From Oleiharenicola lentus (GTDB lineage Bacteria > Verrucomicrobiota > Verrucomicrobiia > Opitutales > Opitutaceae): DNA of 64,000 nucleotides. A model generated the notes under the pieces. The model saw nothing but the letters and a program-made list of their open reading frames with translations, did not search any database and was not told where the DNA came from. Positions within the stretch are counted from its first letter, which is position 1. Every line of letters starts with the position of its first letter. Shown one piece after another: positions 40,380-48,118 of the stretch. The position numbers and the translations under genes were made by a program. Where the stretch lies: assembly GCF_004118375.1 (NCBI RefSeq), contig NZ_SDHX01000001.1, positions 620,001 through 684,000 of the forward strand. The letters are read 5' to 3'.

Positions 40380-42004
40380 GGTTTCGCCTCCTTCAGCCTG
40401 AAGGTGAGCTCGAAGTCAAAGGTGTCGGCCTCTTCGCGGCGGCTGAAAGTGGTGAGGCCGATGCTCGCGAAACGGGCGCCGATGAGCGGATCCTTGAGCA
40501 TCTGCTGGCGGCACTGGTCGAGGATGATCTTCGCCCGGTCCGACGGCTCGCGCAGGATGCCGCGCAGCACAAGCCCGGTCGGCAGCGAGTCGAGACTCTC
40601 GATCTGCATGCTCGCCGGGCGGTTGTGGCCGAGGGCCATCAGAAGTTCGGAGAGCCGATAGGGCGCGGCCATGAGCCCGTAGGCGGAATCGATCCGGCCG
40701 GCCGCGCTGGTCAGGATGCGGGTGTCGGCCTCGAGGGCGTTGACCTGGCCCTTGTTGTCGGCGATGCGCTGCTGCCAGCCGGCGATTTCGCTTTCAAGCG
40801 TGCGGCCGAGATAGACGAGCCAGAAGGTGAAGACAACGGCGGCGACCGCGAGCGTGGCCGCGATGGCGTTGGTGATGAACCGGCGCCGCACGAGGTCCCC
40901 GCTCGGGAGCGCGGCCGAGATGCGGCAGTCCACCCGCCAGGGGCCTTGGTAAACGGCCTCGGGCTTCGGGGCGGTGGCGGCGGAGGTTCCCTCGGGCTGG
41001 GCCACGAGGCTGAGGGCGCCGAGCCAGTGCTGTCCGAGGGGCTTGACGCCTTCGGCGGGGGTGATGCCGACGGCAGACTGCCAGGCGGCGCAGTCCAGAA
41101 CGTAGGGCGTGCGGCCGATCACCTGGGCCAGCGGTTCGGCGATCCAGGACAAGGCCGGCGGCAGGTAGGCGCAGTAGATTTCGCCCACGGGCTGGCCGGT
41201 GGTCATTTCATACGAATCCACCAGCGGCTTGAGATCTCGGCCGATGGCGCGCACGAACTTCGAGGCGCGCAGCAGAAGTTCGTCGTCGGCCAATTGCAGG
41301 CGATCGCGGATGGCGTCGGCCTGGTCGAGGTTGAACTCGCGGCGGGCGGCCTGGACGATCGAGGCGAAACCATGGCGCACCGGCGCGGGCGTGTGCACGC
41401 CTTCCTTGCCGATGACATAGGCGGTGGTGTGCTCCTGCTCGATGACGACCACGACCACGGCGCGTTTTTCAGAAGCACGTTTCTGCTGGTCGGCAATGGC
41501 GCCCAGCAGGGGCAGGATGCCCATTTCCAGGCGGTAGGGCAGGAGCCGCTGGTCCAGCAGCTGTTGCTGCATCAGCTGCACGTTGCTGTGCGAGACACCG
41601 CAGACGAGCACCGGCCGCTGCGTGCCCTCGGCGGCAACCTGTTCACCCTCCAGCGGGCTCAGCGTGAGGAGTTTCCACGCGGAGGGATTCTCGATTTTGT
41701 ATTGCTCGCGAACGAGCTCGGGCAGGTAGGCCGGATCCGCCAGGCGGCGCGGCACCACGCTCTCACGTTGCAACAAGGCTTCCGGCGGCACGAAGCTGGC
41801 GATGGCCGGCAGCCAGGAGGTCTGTTTTTCAAAATTGGTCTCGAGCCAGGCCCGCAGGCCTTCGTCATCGCCCCGTTCAAATTCCGCGGCCATCTCGATC
41901 GTGACCGGGCCGCTGTCGGGCCGGTCAATGCCCGCCGCCAGGATCTGGTAGGGGTTGACCTCAATGAGGAGGCTGTGGCGGGAGTTGCGGGTGTTGAAAA
42001 GCAC
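40376..42004 (-). CDS. PilM-PilN composite type IV pilus assembly protein
   Basis: A 542-residue protein. The N-terminal 330 residues resemble the actin-like PilM/GspL cytoplasmic domain (LLIEVNPYQILAAGIDRPDS, VVVVVIEQEHTTAYVIGKEG) but lack an evident intact ATP site. One membrane helix (about 380-399, AIAATLAVAAVVFTFWLVYL) is followed by a PilN-like coiled coil and ferredoxin-like fold (SMQIESLDSLPTGLVLRGIL). It thus joins the roles of PilM and PilN, as GspL does. The start codon is GTG at 42004. It lies 227 bp from the PilX-type gene across a repeat-filled gap, so it may have its own promoter. Confidence 0.82.
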   Translation of the reverse strand: MLFNTRNSRHSLLIEVNPYQILAAGIDRPDSGPVTIEMAAEFERGDDEGLRAWLETNFEKQTSWLPAIASFVPPEALLQRESVVPRRLADPAYLPELVREQYKIENPSAWKLLTLSPLEGEQVAAEGTQRPVLVCGVSHSNVQLMQQQLLDQRLLPYRLEMGILPLLGAIADQQKRASEKRAVVVVVIEQEHTTAYVIGKEGVHTPAPVRHGFASIVQAARREFNLDQADAIRDRLQLADDELLLRASKFVRAIGRDLKPLVDSYEMTTGQPVGEIYCAYLPPALSWIAEPLAQVIGRTPYVLDCAAWQSAVGITPAEGVKPLGQHWLGALSLVAQPEGTSAATAPKPEAVYQGPWRVDCRISAALPSGDLVRRRFITNAIAATLAVAAVVFTFWLVYLGRTLESEIAGWQQRIADNKGQVNALEADTRILTSAAGRIDSAYGLMAAPYRLSELLMALGHNRPASMQIESLDSLPTGLVLRGILREPSDRAKIILDQCRQQMLKDPLIGARFASIGLTTFSRREEADTFDFELTFRLKEAKP

Positions 42005-42082
42005 GTCGGGGTGACTTCAGCCACTATTGGGCAAGTTCCTGCGGCGTCAAGGTATCCGCCATGCGTGGAAATACGGGGGAGG

Positions 42083-42213
42083 GGACCAAGGACAGAGGAC
42101 GAGGGGCTGAGGACGACCAACGACGAGGGACAGCGGGCTGGGGATTTGGTGAGACTGGGCCGGAGATTCTTCCGGTAGTGAGTCTCTGGTCTTTTGGTCC
42201 ACGGTCGTTGGTC
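42083..42213. repeat. Inverted GACCAACGAC repeat within the pilus cluster
   Basis: GACCAACGAC (42115-42124) is exactly mirrored by GTCGTTGGTC (42204-42213). Around the arms, GGACCAAGGAC, GAGGACGAGG and TTTTGGTCC repeat the same GGAC/GGTC theme. The 227-bp gap between the PilX-type and PilM-PilN genes holds nothing else recognisable. Confidence 0.65.
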
Positions 42214-42231
42214 TCGGTGCAAAAGGCGACG

Positions 42232-44766
42232 TCAGGGCATGGTGGCTTGCTCGGTGGCGGGTAGCTCGCGCCATTCCGTGACGGTCCAGGGCTGGTCCAC
42301 CCCGCCAAAGGTGGCGTAGCGCAGGGAGGTGTCGTAATGGACGTTCAGGTTTGCGCCACTGTAGGTGATGTTGTTGGCCGAGACGGCTCCGTAAATCTGG
42401 GCGTTGTTGTTGTCGTTGAAGTAGCCATTATTGCTTTGGCTGTAGGGGATGTAAATTACTCCGTAGAGGGGATTAACGCCCTCGCTATAATAGTGCATCG
42501 AGTTGGAGTCCGTGTCGCAGATGATGATCAGGGATTTCGGGTCGGTCGTGGCATTCAGGATACCCTCGCTCCCGGCATCCGCCCGAAAGGTTCCGGCGAC
42601 ATGAATCTCGGCGGAGCCGCGGCTGGTGATGTCAATCCGGCCCGTCGAGCCCGATTGGGTCAGGAGCAGATCTCCGTCGATGTAGAGAATGACCGGACCG
42701 TTGATGCGCAGGTTGGTGACGGTGCTGTTGCCGATGGTCAGGTCGCCGTCGTAATAGTAACGTGCGGGGGTGATGGCACCCGGAGTGCCGATGTTGATGG
42801 TGGCAGCCAGGGCGAGCGCGGTTCCTTTGGGCGTGTTGGACCAGTTGTTGGCCAAACCGTCGGCCCCGCCCGGCAGGGTGCTGAATTGCGGAATGTAAGG
42901 ACTGCGACTGACGCGGGATTTGTCCACTTTGGGCGAGGGGGTGGCGGAAGAGCCCTTGACGATCACCGAGGTGCCCAAGGCCATGAGCGGTGCATAAGGT
43001 GCAGTGGTGGCGGCAGGTGCAGCGACGTAACCCTGGATCGTCGGACTGGAGAGGGTGATCGCCGTGCCGGAGGTGTTGCCGGCGGCAACCACGGCCGAAT
43101 AGTTGGTGGCGGTGTCGAGCTGCGAGGCATAGGTGCCCAGGGTGGAGTCGTAGCTGTCCACCGTGCCTCCGCTGTTCGCACTGATGCTGCCGGTGGCGGC
43201 CAGGGCGTTGGGAAAGAGGGGTGCCGGGGCGATCAGCGCACGGAGCTGGGTGCGTTGGGCGGGACTGCTGCCGAAGGTGATGGTGGCCTCGGCATAGACG
43301 ACCGGTGCGCCGGTGGTGATGCCCCAGGAGTTGCTCCAGGCCGCGGTCCAAAAAGCGGTGTCGTTGGGCGCCTTGTTGGTATTCGCGCTGGTGCACCGAT
43401 ACCATACTCCGCCGTAGCACCGATACGCCCCCGCGGAGTAATTCGTCGTCGAATTCCAAGTGTAGTTGGAGTCGGTGGTGTTGGCCCCGATCCAGTGGCT
43501 GTTGTCCGAGTCGGTGGCCGGATCCTGCGCGGTGTTGTTGTTCTGCAGGCTCAGATACCACACCCCGTTGCGGCGCACCGTGTCGTATTGGCTGAATCGC
43601 TCGCCCGGACTCCAGTCGGGTGAGTAGCGCGGGGTGTTGCTCCAGTAGGTGGTGTTCGTCGGTTGGATCGAGGTGCTGCTCGTGTGGGCGCGAAGGCAGC
43701 GATACCACTGTCCGCTGTAGAAGGCGACATCCCCCTTGTTGTATTTCAGGCCGCTGGAGCTCCAGACCCACATGTTTGATTGCAGGGCCCAGCGCGAGGT
43801 GTCGGCCCCCGGATTGCTGTAGCTGGACCCTGCATTGGTGGGAGTCGCGGAGATGTAGCGATACCAGAGGTTGTTGTAATTCACCAAATCGTTGTAGCTG
43901 TAGACGAGGCCGGTGTTGCGCCAGCGCCATGAAATGGGCGGCGCAGCGTCCCATCCTCCGGAATTCCAGCGATACCAGGTGCCGAACCAGTTGACCACCG
44001 CGTCCTGGACGCCGCTGATGCCCGAGGTGCTGTCCTTGTTGACGGCATTTATCCTGACCCAATTCGCATTGGGCGGGGCGGAATTCGTGTTCGAGCTGCT
44101 GCAACGATACCAATAGCCCGCATGGAACACCATGTCCTGCGACGAGTAGGTGGTGCTGCTGTCCCAGAGGCTGGGCACGAATTCGGGAACCCAGTAGTGG
44201 CTGATGTCTCCGATGGGTTGGATATTGCTGTGCGTCTGGAGGCAGCGATACCAAATCCCGCTGCGCTCGACCAAGTCGCCGGGTGCATAGTTTTTCGAAC
44301 TGCTCCAGGTCGCGCCCACCACATCGGCGTCGTAGTTGTCCACGCGCAGCTTGAGCTGCGCCGTGGCGCCTTGGCCGAATTTGTCGGCGGGGAAGGTCAT
44401 CGTGGCGGTGGCGCGCTTGTTCGTGGTGTCGAGCGTCCAGTTCACGCTGATGCCGCCGCTGCTCCAGTCGTCCCAGTTGTGCTGGTTGAAGGCGCGCATC
44501 GCCTCCTCGAGGCCGGCTTCGGCGAGTTGTTTGCTCACGCTCGCCTGGAACGAGCGGTTGCTCAGCTGCATGGCGCGCGTGCAGATGGCGATGTAGCTCG
44601 CCAGCGAAATGCCCAGCACCGCGACGAAGCAGAGGGCCACGAGGGTGACCGTGCCGCGGGTGGAGCCGGGGCCGGGGTTTGACCGCCGAGCGCCGGTGCG
44701 AGCATCGGCCGCCGCCCGCCGCCGGTCCTTTCCGCTCCTTGGGTGGTTGTTGCGGCCAGGCATCAT
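42232..44766 (-). CDS. PilX-type pilus protein with tandem CBM5/12-like modules
   Basis: An 844-residue protein. Residues about 38-92 are a PilX-type N-terminus: RGTVTLVALCFVAVLGISLA then SVSKQLAEAGLEEAMRAFNQ, with no Glu5, as usual for PilX. Residues about 151-480 hold seven repeats of 40-50 residues of the type W-x5-Y-x2-GD-x-V-x4-G-x-WYRC-x-H-x3-P-x5-W, which resembles chitin-binding CBM5/12. The remainder (490-844) is beta-rich, like the C-terminal domain of PilX proteins (YYDGDLTIGNSTVTNLRING). It overlaps PilW by ATGA. The product is probably a minor pilin or tip adhesin that binds polysaccharide. It is far larger than ordinary PilX (about 170-200 aa) and Asn/Ser-rich. Confidence 0.8.
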   Translation of the reverse strand: MMPGRNNHPRSGKDRRRAAADARTGARRSNPGPGSTRGTVTLVALCFVAVLGISLASYIAICTRAMQLSNRSFQASVSKQLAEAGLEEAMRAFNQHNWDDWSSGGISVNWTLDTTNKRATATMTFPADKFGQGATAQLKLRVDNYDADVVGATWSSSKNYAPGDLVERSGIWYRCLQTHSNIQPIGDISHYWVPEFVPSLWDSSTTYSSQDMVFHAGYWYRCSSSNTNSAPPNANWVRINAVNKDSTSGISGVQDAVVNWFGTWYRWNSGGWDAAPPISWRWRNTGLVYSYNDLVNYNNLWYRYISATPTNAGSSYSNPGADTSRWALQSNMWVWSSSGLKYNKGDVAFYSGQWYRCLRAHTSSTSIQPTNTTYWSNTPRYSPDWSPGERFSQYDTVRRNGVWYLSLQNNNTAQDPATDSDNSHWIGANTTDSNYTWNSTTNYSAGAYRCYGGVWYRCTSANTNKAPNDTAFWTAAWSNSWGITTGAPVVYAEATITFGSSPAQRTQLRALIAPAPLFPNALAATGSISANSGGTVDSYDSTLGTYASQLDTATNYSAVVAAGNTSGTAITLSSPTIQGYVAAPAATTAPYAPLMALGTSVIVKGSSATPSPKVDKSRVSRSPYIPQFSTLPGGADGLANNWSNTPKGTALALAATINIGTPGAITPARYYYDGDLTIGNSTVTNLRINGPVILYIDGDLLLTQSGSTGRIDITSRGSAEIHVAGTFRADAGSEGILNATTDPKSLIIICDTDSNSMHYYSEGVNPLYGVIYIPYSQSNNGYFNDNNNAQIYGAVSANNITYSGANLNVHYDTSLRYATFGGVDQPWTVTEWRELPATEQATMP
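43327..44316 (-). repeat. Seven tandem WYR-type modules (protein-level repeat)
   Basis: Units, by residue of the pilus protein: 151-198 (ATWSSSKNYAPGDLVERSGI, WYRCLQTHS), 199-240 (LWDSSTTYSS, YWYRCSSSN), 247-284 (degenerate, TWYRWNSGG), 285-330 (LVYSYNDLVNYNNLWYRYIS), 331-380 (SSSGLKYNKGDVAFYSGQWY, RCLRAHTSS), 381-429 (DWSPGERFSQYDTVRRNGVW), 430-480 (TTNYSAGAYRCYGGVWYRCT). The DNA is diverged between units, so the array is old rather than a recent expansion. Confidence 0.8.
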
Positions 44767-45344
44767 CAGGGGAGGAGGCTCCGGTTGCGGAGGAGCACGC
44801 GGCTGGAGGCGACTTTTTGGACCAGGGTGCGGGTGCCGTTGGCGGCCACGCCCGTCTGCGTGCTGAACTCAAGGGCGAGTTGCTTGATGCCGGGCAGATA
44901 GTCGGTGTAGCTGGTGTATTCGTAGCCGGAGGCGTCGTAGTAGCGTAACGTGAACCCGTTATTGACGATGTTGCGCAGCAGGGTTTGGGCGTTCCCGACG
45001 GAGGGTGTGCGCACCAACGTGCCGTTGCCGCCGGCGTCGTTGGTGAAGGTGTAGGTGACCGTGGTGGCCGCCCCGGTGGCGCTGGGGATGATCAGCCGCA
45101 CCGTGCTCGCGCTCAAGGTGGCGCTCGTGTCGATGCCGGTGGCCAGCTGCACATCCTTGGAAAATGTGTCGAGCGTGCGGCGCGACTCCGTCTCCAAGGT
45201 CTGTTGGTTGACGAGCCGGTTCAGGCCGCGGCCGAGGTAAATGTAACTGGACAGCACCGCGGCCATGACGGCGGCCGAGAGCGTCGCGCCGACGAGCAGT
45301 TCGACGAGGGTAAAGCCTTGGGAGCTGGATTTGTGGCGGGTCAC
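44766..45344 (-). CDS. PilW-like prepilin
   Basis: A 192-residue minor prepilin. The cleavage motif SQG-FTLVELLVGATLSAAVM has Gly at -1 and Glu at +5 with a hydrophobic helix after it. The C-terminal part (RRTLDTFSKDVQLATGI, YTSYTDYLPGIKQLALEF) fits PilW. It helps start pilus assembly and sits at the tip with PilV and PilX. The start is GTG at 45344; PilV ends 15 bp upstream, and the PilX-type gene overlaps its stop by ATGA. Confidence 0.88.
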   Translation of the reverse strand: MTRHKSSSQGFTLVELLVGATLSAAVMAAVLSSYIYLGRGLNRLVNQQTLETESRRTLDTFSKDVQLATGIDTSATLSASTVRLIIPSATGAATTVTYTFTNDAGGNGTLVRTPSVGNAQTLLRNIVNNGFTLRYYDASGYEYTSYTDYLPGIKQLALEFSTQTGVAANGTRTLVQKVASSRVLLRNRSLLP

Positions 45345-45359
45345 ACCGGTGGGTGGCGA

Positions 45360-45887
45360 TCAGCGCTGGATGCTGTTGTTGAGGCCGTATTTTCCGAAGA
45401 AGGCCGTGGTTTTGCGCGTGTAGGTGCGGCTCGCGGAGGTCGGGCGGTAAAAGGCGATTTGGTCAAACCAGCTGCCTGAAGGGGTGGTGGCGGCGGCGGT
45501 GCTTCCGCTCTTGGTCCAAATGAGCGTGAGGGTGACTTCCTTGAGGTCGGTGGTCACATTGCTGGTGGTGCGCGACAACGTCATGCTGGAAGCAGTCAGG
45601 CCGCAGGAGGACAGCGCATCGTCAAAACGGCTGTCGATGGTCATTGCCGTGGGCCCGGCGGCATAGCCGCTGACGGTGGCATAGGGCAGCAGGCGCATTT
45701 TCCCAACCTCGTGCTCCAGGATCTGCGCGGCCAAAGTCTGACGACGGGCGGTCGCCATCATCTCGGAACCGACGGTGATGGCCTGGATCATGCCCATGAA
45801 TGCCACCACCAGGATGACGGAGGCCATCATTACTTCGATGATGGTGAAACCGTTTGCGGCGGATTTTCGGGGGCGGCGGAGGGACAT
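45360..45887 (-). CDS. PilV-like prepilin
   Basis: A 175-residue minor prepilin with the motif AANG-FTIIEVMMASVILVVAF (Gly -1, Glu +5) and a typical PilV follow-on (GMIQAITVGSEMMATARRQT LAAQILEHEV). It is the first of three coupled minor pilins (PilV-PilW-PilX type). The ATG at 45887 gives a short basic leader (MSLRRPRKSAANG). A GC-rich 86-bp gap with a GCGCAAGCGCGCTTGCG palindrome separates it from gluconokinase. Confidence 0.88.
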   Translation of the reverse strand: MSLRRPRKSAANGFTIIEVMMASVILVVAFMGMIQAITVGSEMMATARRQTLAAQILEHEVGKMRLLPYATVSGYAAGPTAMTIDSRFDDALSSCGLTASSMTLSRTTSNVTTDLKEVTLTLIWTKSGSTAAATTPSGSWFDQIAFYRPTSASRTYTRKTTAFFGKYGLNNSIQR

Positions 45888-45973
45888 CGGACGCTCCCAA
45901 AAGTGCAGCCGGACGAAGCGGGCGCAAGCGCGCTTGCGTCCCGGTGGCCACGCCGGGTGGGCCGACTGTCTCC

Positions 45974-46468
45974 TCACAGTGTCAAACGTCGGCGAATTTC
46001 CGCGACCAGTTCGGCCGGCGAACGGGCGATGTCGAGGGTGAGGGCGTCGGCCGGCGCTTCGAGGGTGGCCAGCTGGCTGGCGAGCATCTCGGGTTTCATG
46101 TAGTGGCCAGCGCGGCCCTGGATGCGGGCGAGCAGGAGGGCAGGATCGCCTGTGAGGTGGACGAGCGCGACTTCCTTCAATCCATCGAGCAGGATGCGGC
46201 GGTAGGCTGCCTTGAGGGCCGAGCAGGTGAAGACGGCGGGCCGGCCGGAAGCGAGCGCGGTGTCCATGGCGGCGCGAATGGCGGCCAGCCACGGCGCCCG
46301 GTCCGTGTCATCGAGCGGGATGCCGCGGGCCATCTTGTCCTTGTTTGCCGCGCTATGGAAATCGTCGGCCTCGTGGTAGGCCCAGCCGAGGTCCGCGGCT
46401 AATTGCCGGCCGAGGGTCGTCTTGCCGGAGCCGGCGACGCCCATGAGAAGGATGAGACGAACGGACAT
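45974..46468 (-). CDS. gntK: Gluconokinase
   Basis: A 164-residue P-loop kinase that phosphorylates gluconate to 6-phosphogluconate. Walker A is LMGVAGSGKTTLG; further family marks are EADDFHSAANKDKMARGIPL, DDTDRAPWL, VFTCSALKAAYR and GRAGHYMKPEMLASQLATLE. Length is typical. It has no metabolic relation to the pilin genes on either side and is separated from both by repeat-containing gaps, so it looks like an insertion into the cluster. The ATG at 46468 gives the standard start. Confidence 0.93.
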   Translation of the reverse strand: MSVRLILLMGVAGSGKTTLGRQLAADLGWAYHEADDFHSAANKDKMARGIPLDDTDRAPWLAAIRAAMDTALASGRPAVFTCSALKAAYRRILLDGLKEVALVHLTGDPALLLARIQGRAGHYMKPEMLASQLATLEAPADALTLDIARSPAELVAEIRRRLTL

Positions 46469-46477
46469 GGGACCAAA

Positions 46478-46573
46478 GTAACAAGTGCCAGGTGACAAGT
46501 ATCAAGAAAACGAACCGAGTGGCGCGATAGAAGGCATGGTTCCTGTTACTTGGAAACTTGATCCTTGATACTT
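46478..46573. repeat. AAGTATCAAG inverted repeat beside gntK
   Basis: AAGTATCAAG (46497-46506) is mirrored by CTTGATACTT (46564-46573), and AGTAAC near 46478 by GTTACT near 46545. The unit is AT-rich for this genome. A small CCGGGGCTACGCCCGG hairpin follows at about 46575. It fills the gap upstream of gluconokinase. Confidence 0.65.
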
Positions 46574-46589
46574 CCGGGGCTACGCCCGG

Positions 46590-47411
46590 TTATCGGACCA
46601 CGCGCTTGTAAACCTGGCCGTAGAGGGTCACGGAGTCGGCGTCGTTGATCATCATCAGGTAGGGGTCGCTGGTGACGAGGGCCGGCTTGCCGTCCTGCGT
46701 CGCGCCGCGGGCCGTGCGGATGATTTCCTCGGCGATGGACTGGTCGGGGCCGAACTTGGCGATGCGCAGGGTGCCGGCGTTGTCGATGATGAGGCGGCGG
46801 TCGCCGGGTTGCGTGCCGGTGTGATACTGGCCGGCGACCCGGCCGAGCAGGCTGACGGCCTCGGTTGCGCCCATGAGCTTGTAGGTGGGGGCAAAGGAGC
46901 GCGTCGGCTTGAAGAGCAGCCACAGGCCGGCGCCCACGAACGAGAAGCTGACCAGCGCGAGCAGAGCGATCTTGGCCCAATCCGGGAAACCCGCGCCACC
47001 GCCGGACTCGCGCCGGCTGGAGGGGCGCAACGGGATCGCGGTCGGCGGCCGATCAAACAAGCGGGGATTTTCCACCGAGCGGGTGACCGGCAGGGCCTGC
47101 CCCGTGATGGTGCCCATGATGTAGGCCACGCTGTGCTCTTCGCCTCGCAGGGTGGCTTCGTGACCGGAGAAGCAAAGCCGCCGGTAACGTGTCCTGATGA
47201 TGAACACCTCGCGGTCCGTCTTCACGCGGAGCTCGGGGCTGGAGGGTTCGTAAATGCTCAGGCGGGCGGCGAGCTCTTCGAGAGCGTGCAGCAGGTTGTC
47301 CAACTGCTCGGCAGTGGCGGCCTGGATGACTTCGTCGGGATACTGCAGACCGGCCGCCTTCGCGCCGGGCGCGAGGTGGTGCAGGGTGACACTGTAGGTG
47401 GTCGCGGCCAT
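46590..47411 (-). CDS. Hypothetical single-pass membrane protein in the pilin cluster
   Basis: A 273-residue protein I do not recognise. A soluble N-terminal region (about 1-150: YSVTLHHLAPGAKAAGLQYP ... YRRLCFSGHEATLRGEEHSV) precedes one membrane helix (IALLALVSFSFVGAGLWLLF), then a periplasmic part (RRLIIDNAGTLRIAKFGPDQ, ALVTSDPYLMMINDADSVTL). It overlaps the GspG-like pilin gene by ATGA, so it should act with that pilin or its assembly machinery. Confidence 0.75.
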   Translation of the reverse strand: MAATTYSVTLHHLAPGAKAAGLQYPDEVIQAATAEQLDNLLHALEELAARLSIYEPSSPELRVKTDREVFIIRTRYRRLCFSGHEATLRGEEHSVAYIMGTITGQALPVTRSVENPRLFDRPPTAIPLRPSSRRESGGGAGFPDWAKIALLALVSFSFVGAGLWLLFKPTRSFAPTYKLMGATEAVSLLGRVAGQYHTGTQPGDRRLIIDNAGTLRIAKFGPDQSIAEEIIRTARGATQDGKPALVTSDPYLMMINDADSVTLYGQVYKRVVR

Positions 47412-47971
47412 CAGGGTTCCAAAATGAAGAGGGGGCAATCGCCGAAGCCCCGACGGAAGTTGCCGGTTTCGAGATTACCGTCGTCCAGCACGGTATCGAT
47501 TTCTTCCATCAGGTCGGCATCGATCACCAGCGGGGCTTCCCCGGTGCCGGTGATGGCCAACGCGGCCCGCCAGCGGCCGCCGGGGCTGGTGCCGCCGGGA
47601 TGGATCTGGTTGTTTTCCCAGTCGAACTTGCCGCCCATGGGTGTCGCCCGGGACCAGAACTGCGCCTGCAGCTCCTGCTGGTTGATGCCCGTGGGGACGA
47701 CACCGGGAGCGGCCTCGGCCGGCCAGGAGCCTTTTTCGTGGGCAAAAGCCTGGAAGGCGCCGCCGAAGACGCGGAAATCGTTGGCCACCGACGCGGCCCG
47801 GGCCTTGCGTTGAATGCGCTGGTAGGCGGGCACCGAGGCGGCAAAGAGCATGCTGATGATGAGCACGGCCACCATGAGCTCCACGACGCTGAACGCCCGC
47901 TGGCCAGCGCGCGGCAAGCGCTGGCGGCCGATCAAGCGGCTGGGGCGGGACAACTCGGTCATCGCCCGCAT
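47411..47971 (-). CDS. GspG/PilE-like prepilin
   Basis: A 186-residue pseudopilin. The processing motif is GQRA-FSVVELMVAVLIISML, with Glu at +5 but Ala rather than Gly at -1, which is unusual though tolerated by some prepilin peptidases. The rest resembles Verrucomicrobial pseudopilins with DFRVFGGAFQAFAHEKGSWP and FDWENNQIHPGG. The start is uncertain between 47971 (MRAMTELS) and 47962 (MTELS). It is translationally coupled to the next gene. Confidence 0.82.
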   Translation of the reverse strand: MRAMTELSRPSRLIGRQRLPRAGQRAFSVVELMVAVLIISMLFAASVPAYQRIQRKARAASVANDFRVFGGAFQAFAHEKGSWPAEAAPGVVPTGINQQELQAQFWSRATPMGGKFDWENNQIHPGGTSPGGRWRAALAITGTGEAPLVIDADLMEEIDTVLDDGNLETGNFRRGFGDCPLFILEP

Positions 47972-48052
47972 CTTCGGCGGATGGTCAGGCAACTGGCAAG
48001 GGGGAATCGGCATCAAGGCCGAGGGAAATGGGCAGAGGAAAGAAACAAGAAA

Positions 48053-48118
48053 CCGGGGCGAGGGCACCCCGGCTCCATGGAATCCCTCGGACGGTGGGAA
48101 GACCGACCCTGCGGGTCA
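48053..48118. repeat. CCGGGGnGnnnnCACCCCGG element at the beta-helix gene stop
   Basis: CCGGGGCGAGGGCACCCCGG is a hairpin followed by CTCCATGGAATCCCTCGGAC and ACCGACCCTGCGGGTC. On the minus strand, the beta-helix gene ends ...AAC-TGA-CCCGCAGGGTCGG, so the TGA is part of the repeat. A related segment lies inside the coding sequence at 50339. Confidence 0.65.
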
